DNA of 64,000 bases from DATKOF01 sp035524795 (GTDB lineage Bacteria; Pseudomonadota; Gammaproteobacteria; Burkholderiales; SG8-41). How positions within the stretch are numbered: position 1 is the first letter of the stretch; every line of letters starts with the position of its first letter. Made by a program: the position numbers and the translations under genes. Positions 57,503 to 64,000 of this stretch are shown here, piece by piece. The notes under the pieces were generated by a model. It was not told where the DNA came from. It did no database searches and saw nothing but the letters and a program-made list of their open reading frames with translations. The stretch is from assembly GCA_035524795.1 (NCBI GenBank), contig DATKOF010000004.1, positions 8,898 through 72,897 on the forward strand, read 5' to 3'.

Positions 57503-58216
57503 TCAGGTGCCGAACGCCTCGCGCTCGAGGTTCTCAACGCTGGTGTGGCGCACGTCCTTGCCCTTGACCATGTAGACCACGTACTCGGACATGTTTTTCG
57601 CGTGGTCGCCGATGCGTTCGATCGCTTTTGCGATGAACAGGATTTCGATCGCGTGCGAGATCATGCGCGGATCTTCCATCATGAACGTGACCAGCTCGCG
57701 GATGATCAGCCGGAATTCGTTGTCGACGCTCTCATCCTGGCGCACCACCTTGGCGGCGACCGTCAGGTCGAGCCGCGCGAACGCGTCGAGCGCGTTGCGC
57801 AGCATGCCGAGCGCAATGTCGGCGACATGGCGCACCTCGACGCCGCGCGGGATGTAGCGGCGGTCGGATTCGTAGATCAGCTGCGTCATGCGCGCGATCT
57901 TGGCCGCCTCGTCGCCGATGCGTTCGAGGTCGGTGATGGTCTTGACGATCATCATCAGCATGCGCAGGTCGCCGGCCACCGCCTGGCGGCGCGCGATGAT
58001 GGTGCTGCAGCTTTCGTCGATTTCGACTTCGAGCGCGTTGACGCGGTGGTCGTCTTCGACCACCTGCGCCGCGAGTTTGGTGTCGGCCTTGGTCAGCGCG
58101 TCGAGCGCACGCACGATCTGGTCTTCGACCAGTCCGCCCATCTGCAGCACGCGCGCGCGCACCGCTTCGAGCTCGGCGTCGAACTGCTTGGAGGTGTGTT
58201 CGGATGAACTGACCAT
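57503..58216 (-). CDS. phoU: Phosphate signalling complex protein PhoU
   Basis: All-helical protein of 237 residues made of two similar three-helix bundles, with the metal-cluster motif E/DxxxD in LKTITDLERIGDEAAKIA-like form (visible as TITDLERIGDEAAKIARM) and again as KAIERIGDHAKNMSEYVVYM. It links the Pst transporter to the PhoR kinase and limits phosphate uptake. No pst or phoBR gene is in the window. ppx follows downstream on the same strand. Confidence 0.95.
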   Translation of the reverse strand: MVSSSEHTSKQFDAELEAVRARVLQMGGLVEDQIVRALDALTKADTKLAAQVVEDDHRVNALEVEIDESCSTIIARRQAVAGDLRMLMMIVKTITDLERIGDEAAKIARMTQLIYESDRRYIPRGVEVRHVADIALGMLRNALDAFARLDLTVAAKVVRQDESVDNEFRLIIRELVTFMMEDPRMISHAIEILFIAKAIERIGDHAKNMSEYVVYMVKGKDVRHTSVENLEREAFGT

Positions 58217-58299
58217 GATGCCCCTGTTTGTAATAATTATCCTGTCTGCATTGGACTAGGCAGACTAGCAATGGATTGTGACAATTATATTGCGCGTTG

Positions 58300-58977
58300 T
58301 CACGCGGTCAGCGCTTCCAGCCCGGTCGATGTCTGCACGCCGTCAGCGGTTGCCAGCAGCAGCAGGTCGGCGCCGCGCCGCACGAACAGACCGTTGCAGA
58401 CCACGCCCGGCAGCTGGTCGATCGCGGCCTCCAGCGCCGCGGGGTCGGTCATATCGAGGTTGCGCACGTCCAGGATCACGTTGCCGTTGTCGGTGGTGAA
58501 CCCTTCGCGCAGCGCCGGCTGGCCGCCGAGCCTGACCATCTCGCGCGCGACGTAGGCGCGCGCCATCGGAATCACTTCGACCGGCAGCGGAAAGCGGCCG
58601 AGCCGGTCGACCAGCTTGGTATGGTCGGCGACGCAGATGAATTTGCGCGCGACCGCGGCGACGATCTTCTCGCGCGTCAACGCGCCGCCGCCGCCCTTGA
58701 TCATGTGCAGGCGGCGCGTGACCTCGTCGGCGCCGTCGACGTAGACCGGCAGTTCGTCGACGCTGTTCAGGTCGAGCACCGGGATGCCGGCCTGCTTGAG
58801 CCGCCGCGCGGTCGCCTCCGAACTGGCGACTGCGCCGTTGATGCGGCCCCTGATTGCGGCGAGTTCATCGATGAAATAATTGGCGGTCGAACCGGTGCCG
58901 ACGCCGACCACGGAATCAACCGGTACGTGTTTGATCGCGGCGCGCGCGGCCGCCTGTTTGAGTTCGTTTTGTGTCAT
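58300..58977 (-). CDS. rpiA: Ribose-5-phosphate isomerase A
   Basis: Interconverts ribose 5-phosphate and ribulose 5-phosphate. 225 residues from ATG 58977. VVGVGTGSTANYFIDEL is the phosphate loop, DGADEVTRRLHMIKGGGGAL holds the catalytic acid, and KFICVADHTKLVDRLG is conserved. A longer open frame to 59037 is not supported. Divergent from ilvA. Confidence 0.96.
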   Translation of the reverse strand: MTQNELKQAAARAAIKHVPVDSVVGVGTGSTANYFIDELAAIRGRINGAVASSEATARRLKQAGIPVLDLNSVDELPVYVDGADEVTRRLHMIKGGGGALTREKIVAAVARKFICVADHTKLVDRLGRFPLPVEVIPMARAYVAREMVRLGGQPALREGFTTDNGNVILDVRNLDMTDPAALEAAIDQLPGVVCNGLFVRRGADLLLLATADGVQTSTGLEALTA

Positions 58978-59086
58978 CCTGCAATCGTAATCGGTTTGCG
59001 CGCCGCGGTAAACGGGCGCGTTGGCGCGACTGGCCAATCCTGCTACGCTTCAATTTTTCGCAATCGGCATTTTCCGATACCGCATC

Positions 59087-60604
59087 GTGGCGACTGACTA
59101 CTTCGAACGCATCCTGCAGGCGCGCCGCGTCTACGACGTCGCGTCCGAAACCCCGCTCGACCACGCGCCGGGACTGTCGGCGCGATTGCACAACGCGCTG
59201 CTGCTGAAGCGCGAGGACACGCAGCCGGTGTTCTCGTTCAAACTGCGCGGCGCCTACAACAAGATGGCGCAGCTGCCGCGCGCCGTGCTCGCGCACGGCG
59301 TGATCGCGGCGTCGGCCGGCAACCACGCGCAGGGCGTCGCGCTCGCCGCGCAGCGCCTCAAGTGTACGGCCACCATCGTGATGCCGGTCACCTCACCGCA
59401 GATCAAGGTCGCCGCAGTCGCCGCGCGCGGCGCGCGCATCGTGCTGCACGGCGACTCCTATGACGACGCATGCGAACACGCACTGCAGCTCGCGCGCCGG
59501 CATGGCTATACTTTCGTCCATCCGTACGACGATCCCGACGTGATCGCCGGGCAGGGCACGATCGCAGTCGAAATCCTGCGTCAGGCGCGCGCGCCGGTCG
59601 ATGCGATCTTCGCGCCGATCGGCGGCGGCGGGCTGATCGCCGGCATCGCCGCGTACGCGAAGCGCCGCCGGCCCGGCGTCCGGATCATCGGCGTCGAGCC
59701 GGTCGACGCCGATTCGATGTACCGCTCGCTGAAGGCCGGACGCCGCGTCAGGCTGGCGCAGGTCGGTCTGTTCGCCGACGGCGTCGCGGTCAAGCAGGTC
59801 GGGCGCGAAACGTTCCGGCTGTGCCGGCAACTGGTCGACGAAATCGTGCGCGTCGACACCGATGCGATGTGCGCGGCGATCAAGGACGTGTTCGAAGACA
59901 CGCGCGCGGTGCTCGAACCGGCCGGCGCGCTTGCGGTGGCCGGCGCCAAGGCGTGGGTCAAGCGCCGGCGCGTGCGCGGCAGGACGCTGGTCGCGATCGC
60001 GAGCGGCGCCAACATCAATTTCGACCGGCTGCGTTTCGTCGCCGAGGAAGCCGAACTCGGCGAACAGCGCGAAGCGGTGCTCGCGGTCACCATTCCCGAA
60101 AAGCCCGGCAGTTTCCGCCGCTTCTGCGCGCTGCTCGGCCGCCGCAGCGTCACCGAATTCAATTACCGCTACGCCGACACCGCCGCGGCGCACGTGTTCG
60201 TCGGCGTGCAGGTGCGCGACCGCGCCGAAACCGCGCAACTGGTGCGCGCGCTGCGGCGCCACGGCCTCCAGACGCTCGACCTCAGCGACAATGAACTGGC
60301 CAAGCTGCACGTGCGCCATCTGGTCGGCGGCCACGCACCCGGAATCGATCATGAAATCCTCTATCGCTTCGAGTTTCCCGAGCGGCCCGGCGCGCTGGTC
60401 AATTTTCTGAACAGCATGCGCCACGGCTGGAACATCAGCCTGTTCCACTACCGCAATCACGGCGCCGATTACGGCCGCGTGCTGGTCGGCATGCAGGTGC
60501 CGCCGCGCGACAAGGCCGCATTTCGGGCGTTCCTCGCGAAACTCGGCTATCCGTACGCGGAAGAAACCCGCAACCCCGCGTACCGGATGTTCCTCGGCAA
60601 CTGA
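59087..60604 (+). CDS. ilvA: Threonine ammonia-lyase, biosynthetic
   Basis: PLP enzyme of isoleucine synthesis: threonine to 2-oxobutanoate. 505 residues from GTG 59087, which gives the family N terminus VATDYFERILQARRVYDVA; an earlier ATG at 59021 adds unsupported residues. PLP-Lys motif is FSFKLRGAYNKM, and GGGGLIAGIA binds the phosphate. The C-terminal third carries two ACT-like regulatory domains (from about 330), so isoleucine feedback inhibition is expected. Confidence 0.96.
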   Translation: MATDYFERILQARRVYDVASETPLDHAPGLSARLHNALLLKREDTQPVFSFKLRGAYNKMAQLPRAVLAHGVIAASAGNHAQGVALAAQRLKCTATIVMPVTSPQIKVAAVAARGARIVLHGDSYDDACEHALQLARRHGYTFVHPYDDPDVIAGQGTIAVEILRQARAPVDAIFAPIGGGGLIAGIAAYAKRRRPGVRIIGVEPVDADSMYRSLKAGRRVRLAQVGLFADGVAVKQVGRETFRLCRQLVDEIVRVDTDAMCAAIKDVFEDTRAVLEPAGALAVAGAKAWVKRRRVRGRTLVAIASGANINFDRLRFVAEEAELGEQREAVLAVTIPEKPGSFRRFCALLGRRSVTEFNYRYADTAAAHVFVGVQVRDRAETAQLVRALRRHGLQTLDLSDNELAKLHVRHLVGGHAPGIDHEILYRFEFPERPGALVNFLNSMRHGWNISLFHYRNHGADYGRVLVGMQVPPRDKAAFRAFLAKLGYPYAEETRNPAYRMFLGN

Positions 60605-60606
60605 TC

Positions 60607-62547
60607 ATGAGCGCGGCGGGTCTCCGGCGCGGACTGCTGATTCTTCCCGTCGTTGCGCTGGCCGCCGCCGGCGTGCGCGCGGCGCCGGACGACAGTTTTC
60701 TCGACGCGCGTGAAGCGTTCCGCAGCGGCGACGCGGCGCGGCTCGAGCGCGACGCGCAGAACCTGAATGGCTACGTGCTCGAACCGTATGTCGCCTACTG
60801 GCGGCTGCGCTTGCGGCTCGACGCCGCCGCGCCCGACGACGTGCGCGCGTTGCTGGCGCGGCTGAAAGACAGCCCGCTGGCCGACCGCCTGCGCGCCGAC
60901 TGGCTGAAGCGGCTCGGCGCGCAGCAGCAATGGGATCTGTTCGACGCCGAATATCCGCGCTACAACGGCGCCGATCCCGAAATCGTCTGCGACGCGCTGC
61001 AGAGCAGGTTGCGCGGCGACGTGGACGATGCGCTGCACGGCGCGCGCGCGCTGTGGTTCACCGGACGCGAACTGCCGGATGCCTGCGACACGCTGTTCGA
61101 AGCGCTCGACGCGGTCGGCGCGCTGAGCGCAGACGATATCCGGGCGCGCATCCGGCTCGCGCTCGCCGCCGGCAATACCGGCGTCGCGCGCCGCGCGTCG
61201 GAGTTTCTGCCGCCCGGCGAGCGGCTCGATGCCGGCACGCTGTCGTACGTCGCGGTCAGCGCGCAGCGCTATCTCGACCGCGGAAAATTCAACCTCGATA
61301 CGCGCGCCGGACGCGAGACCGCGATGTTCGCGGTCTACCGGCTGGCGCGCATCGCGCCGCCGCTGGCGGCGCAGCGCTGGGAACGGATCGGCGCACGGTT
61401 TTCCGACGAAGAGCGCGGCTACGTGTGGGGGCTGATCGCGCTCTATGGCGCGCAGCGGCTCGACCCCGGCGCGCTCGAATGGTACCGGCGCGCCGGGACG
61501 CTGAGCGACGAGCAGTTGGTGTGGAAGGCGCGCAGCGCGCTGCATGCGCAGCGCTGGCCGGAAGTGCTGGCCGCAATCAACGCGATGTCCGAACCGCAGG
61601 CGCGCGATCCGGCGTGGCGCTACTGGAAGGCGCGCGCGCTGACGGCCGCCGGCCGCGCCGGCGAGGCGAAGGTGCTGCTGCTGTCGCTCGCCGCCGACCC
61701 TGACTTTTACGGCCAGCTTGCGGCCGAGGATCTGGGCGCCCGCAGCGCGTTCGCGCCGCCCGCCTACCGGCCGGACGACAATCAGGTGCGCGCGGTCGGC
61801 GACATGCCCGGCATCCAGCGCGCGCTTGCGTTCTATCGCCTGAACCTGCGCTACGAAGGCAATCTGGAATGGAACTGGGCGATGCGCGACCTCGATGACC
61901 GGCAGTTGCTGGCGGCGGCGGAATTCGCGCGCCGCAGGGACCTCTATGACCGCGCGATCTACGCCGCCGAGCGCACCAGACAATTGCACGACTTCAACAT
62001 GCGCTATCCGGCGCCGTACCGCGATCTGCTGCGCGATTACGCGAGTCAGCAGCAATTGGACGAGGCGTGGCTGTACGCGCTGATCCGGCAGGAAAGCCGT
62101 TTCGTGCCGGAAGCGCACTCGAGCGCCGGCGCCGGCGGCCTGATGCAGCTGATGCCGGCGACCGCGCGCTGGATCGCGAAGCGGCTCGGCGTCAGGAGTT
62201 ATCATCGCACCCAGATGACCGACGTCGAGATCAACCTCAACTTCGGCACCTGGTATCTGCGCCACGTGCTCGATGAGCTCGACAACCAGCCGCTGCTGGC
62301 GTCGGCCGCCTACAACGCCGGGCCGCGCCACGCGCGCGAATGGCGCAGCGACGTGCCGATGGAAGGCGCGATCTATGCTGAAAGCATTCCGATCACGGAG
62401 ACCCGCGATTACGTGAAGAAGGTGATGAGCGGTGCGGTCTATTACGGCCAGCAGATCGGTTTCACGCTGCGCTCGCTGAAGGACCGGCTCGGCGTGATCG
62501 TGCCGCCGCAGTCGAACGCCGAACCGCAGCTCGACGAACCGTTATAA
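60607..62547 (+). CDS. Soluble lytic murein transglycosylase (Slt70-like)
   Basis: Periplasmic muramidase of 646 residues. Signal peptide LLILPVVALAAAGVRAAP, then a long alpha-helical superhelix (U-shaped domain), and a C-terminal goose-lysozyme-like SLT domain. Catalytic Glu496 is in ALIRQESRFVPEAHSSAGA, followed by GLMQLMPATARW and NLNFGTWYLRHVLD. It cleaves peptidoglycan to 1,6-anhydro products. Starts two bases after ilvA. Confidence 0.95.
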   Translation: MSAAGLRRGLLILPVVALAAAGVRAAPDDSFLDAREAFRSGDAARLERDAQNLNGYVLEPYVAYWRLRLRLDAAAPDDVRALLARLKDSPLADRLRADWLKRLGAQQQWDLFDAEYPRYNGADPEIVCDALQSRLRGDVDDALHGARALWFTGRELPDACDTLFEALDAVGALSADDIRARIRLALAAGNTGVARRASEFLPPGERLDAGTLSYVAVSAQRYLDRGKFNLDTRAGRETAMFAVYRLARIAPPLAAQRWERIGARFSDEERGYVWGLIALYGAQRLDPGALEWYRRAGTLSDEQLVWKARSALHAQRWPEVLAAINAMSEPQARDPAWRYWKARALTAAGRAGEAKVLLLSLAADPDFYGQLAAEDLGARSAFAPPAYRPDDNQVRAVGDMPGIQRALAFYRLNLRYEGNLEWNWAMRDLDDRQLLAAAEFARRRDLYDRAIYAAERTRQLHDFNMRYPAPYRDLLRDYASQQQLDEAWLYALIRQESRFVPEAHSSAGAGGLMQLMPATARWIAKRLGVRSYHRTQMTDVEINLNFGTWYLRHVLDELDNQPLLASAAYNAGPRHAREWRSDVPMEGAIYAESIPITETRDYVKKVMSGAVYYGQQIGFTLRSLKDRLGVIVPPQSNAEPQLDEPL

Positions 62548-62559
62548 CATTCCTGTCTC

Positions 62560-63504
62560 ATGGAAATACGGAGTATTTGTGTACTGGGCGGGAGTGGTTT
62601 TGTCGGCCGCCACCTCGCACAACTGCTGAGCGCGCGCGGCATCGAAGTCACGGTGCCGACGCGCCGTCGCGAGCGCGCCAAGGAATTGATCCTGCTGCCA
62701 ACCGTCGATGTCGTCGAGGCCGACGTCCACGACGAGGCGACCCTTGAGCATCTGATGCGCGACGCCGACGCGGTGATCAACCTGGTCGGCGTGCTGCACG
62801 ACGGACGCCGCAATCAAGGCTTCGCCGGCGCGCACGCCGCGCTCGCGCGCAAGGTCGTGGCCGCGTGCCGCAAGAACAACATCAAACGCCTGCTGCAGAT
62901 GAGCGCGCTCAACGCCGACCTTGCCGCGCCCAGCGCCTATCTGCGCAGCAAAGGCGGGGCTGAGACCATCGTCAGGGAATCGGGGCTGAAGTGGACGATC
63001 TTCCGGCCGTCGGTGATCTTCGGCCGCGGCGACCGGTTTCTCAACCTGTTCGCGCGCATGCTCAGGTTCATGCCGGTCGTCGCGCTCGGCTCCCCTAATG
63101 CGCGCTTCCAGCCGGTGTGGGTCGAAGACGTCGCGCAGGCGTTCGTGCACGCGCTGTTCGAGCCGCACAGCTACGGGCGGTCGTACGATCTGTGCGGACC
63201 CAAAGTTTATACGCTGCGCGAGCTGGTCGCGCTCGCCGGCGCATGGAGCGGCCACCGGCGCCCCATCATCGGTCTGAACGACACGCTGTCGTATTTGCAG
63301 GCATCGCTGCTCGAACTGCTGCCGGTCAAGCTGCTGACGCGCGACAACATCCGTTCGATGCAGGTACCGAGCATCTGTAACTGCGAATTCCCGTTCGGCA
63401 TCGCGCCCGCCGCGCTCGAAGCGGTCGCGCCGCTTTATCTCGGCCGCGGCATCGATCCCCGCACGCGTTATCAAACTTACCGCAGCCATCACGACGCGCC
63501 ATGA
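62560..63504 (+). CDS. Complex I NDUFA9-like NAD(P)-binding protein (atypical SDR)
   Basis: Atypical SDR of 314 residues. VLGGSGFVGRHLAQLL binds the dinucleotide; the classic Tyr-x3-Lys is replaced by AYLRSKGGAE, as is usual in this subgroup. Bacterial members are named after the mitochondrial complex I subunit NDUFA9 and have no firm biochemical function. In betaproteobacteria the gene often precedes cca, as here, with ATGA overlap. Confidence 0.88.
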   Translation: MEIRSICVLGGSGFVGRHLAQLLSARGIEVTVPTRRRERAKELILLPTVDVVEADVHDEATLEHLMRDADAVINLVGVLHDGRRNQGFAGAHAALARKVVAACRKNNIKRLLQMSALNADLAAPSAYLRSKGGAETIVRESGLKWTIFRPSVIFGRGDRFLNLFARMLRFMPVVALGSPNARFQPVWVEDVAQAFVHALFEPHSYGRSYDLCGPKVYTLRELVALAGAWSGHRRPIIGLNDTLSYLQASLLELLPVKLLTRDNIRSMQVPSICNCEFPFGIAPAALEAVAPLYLGRGIDPRTRYQTYRSHHDAP

Positions 63505-64000
63505 AAATCTACAGCGTCGGCGGCGCGGTGCGCGACGAACTGCTCGGCCTGCCGGTCGCCGACCGCGATTACGTGGTGGTTGGCGCGACGCCCGAAGAAA
63601 TGGTCAGGCAGGGCTACAAGCCGATCGGCAAGGACTTTCCGGTGTTCCTGCATCCGCAGACCAAGCAGGAATACGCGCTCGCGCGCACCGAGCGCAAGAC
63701 CGCGCCCGGCTACAAGGGCTTCGTGTTCCACACCGCGCCCGACGTCACGCTCGAACAGGACCTCGCGCGGCGCGATTTCACGATCAACGCGATCGCGAAG
63801 GACGAAAACGGAAAACTCATCGACCCGTTTCACGGCGCCGCCGATCTCAAGGCCGGCGTGCTCAGGCACGTCGGCGAGGCGTTCGCCGAAGACCCGGTGC
63901 GCATCCTGCGCGCCGCGCGCTTCGCCGCGCGCTTCGGCTTCACGATCGCGCCGGAGACATTGCTGCTGATGCGCAAGATGGTCGAGAGCGGCGAGGCCGA
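63501..64000 (+). CDS. cca: Multifunctional CCA tRNA nucleotidyltransferase, 3' truncated by window edge
   Basis: Adds or repairs the CCA end of tRNAs. The first 166 residues are visible. MKIYSVGGAVRDELLGLPVA contains the nucleotide-binding GGxxR-like loop (GGAVRD), DRDYVVVGATPEEM the catalytic DxD (here DRD), ARRDFTINAIAKD the next motif, and EDPVRILRAARFAARF the nucleobase-selecting EDxxR. The frame runs off base 64000, so the C-terminal HD part cannot be seen. Coupled to the NDUFA9-like gene by ATGA. Confidence 0.95.
   Translation, partial: MKIYSVGGAVRDELLGLPVADRDYVVVGATPEEMVRQGYKPIGKDFPVFLHPQTKQEYALARTERKTAPGYKGFVFHTAPDVTLEQDLARRDFTINAIAKDENGKLIDPFHGAADLKAGVLRHVGEAFAEDPVRILRAARFAARFGFTIAPETLLLMRKMVESGEA

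Overview
The window looks like a chromosomal stretch of a GC-rich betaproteobacterium. The content is Gram-negative (Kdo and heptosyl transferases, dTDP-rhamnose genes, UppP). The housekeeping neighbourhoods also fit: glnA-DUF4124-ntrB-ntrC, yqgE-ruvX-pyrR-pyrB-pyrC-like, and slt-NDUFA9-like-cca. Nearly all genes are tightly packed, often with ATGA, GTGA or TGATG stop/start overlaps. No tRNA, rRNA, CRISPR array or transposase was recognised. The species cannot be named from the sequence alone.

Region 1 (1-20.2 kb, all + strand) is a surface-polysaccharide locus. It opens inside an ABC exporter ATPase. A sugar-building cassette follows: HAD-type phosphatase, transaldolase-like protein, two SDR epimerases, a nucleotidyltransferase-PfkB kinase fusion, a Gfo/Idh oxidoreductase, a UDP-glucose-dehydrogenase-like protein lacking the catalytic Cys, an SDR with both catalytic residues replaced, a methyltransferase, another SDR, and a two-subunit transketolase. 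These parts resemble pathways for activated heptoses or octoses, such as ADP-heptose and lincosamide octose; the specific product is inference. Next come SxtJ, a 50-residue DUF5989 protein, a carbamoyltransferase, two tandem SGNH proteins, a Nudix hydrolase, a TIGR04372 glycosyltransferase and a methyltransferase.

Region 2 (20.2-26.8 kb) has rmlB-A-C-D plus a family 2 glycosyltransferase on the - strand, divergent from waaC-waaA (LPS core). Region 3 (26.8-30.5 kb) has 5-formyl-THF cyclo-ligase, a rhodanese and pcm on the - strand, then a TPP riboswitch driving thiC.

Region 4 (30.5-33.1 kb) is a small, more A+T-rich accessory island. A Fic protein with a C-terminal winged helix has a near-perfect inverted repeat just upstream. 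It is bracketed by the real 3' end of thiC and a second, 86 percent identical copy of the last 117 bases of thiC. An HNH endonuclease/unknown-protein pair follows.

Region 5 (33.3-51.4 kb) is core metabolism: uppP, an MFS transporter, a rhodanese, glnA with a likely sigma-54 promoter and terminator, ntrBC, exonuclease III, a glutaredoxin-like protein, oligopeptidase A, the pyrimidine genes (with a catalytically dead dihydroorotase homologue), suhB, rsmE, argA and yggX. Region 6 (51.4-58.2 kb) is a polyphosphate/phosphate cluster: ppk1, CYTH-CHAD, sixA, ppx, phoU. The start of sixA lies in a 146-bp tandem repeat that makes two truncated 48-codon copies ahead of the intact gene. Region 7 (58.3-64 kb) holds rpiA, ilvA, a lytic transglycosylase, an NDUFA9-like SDR and the 5' part of cca, cut by the window edge.
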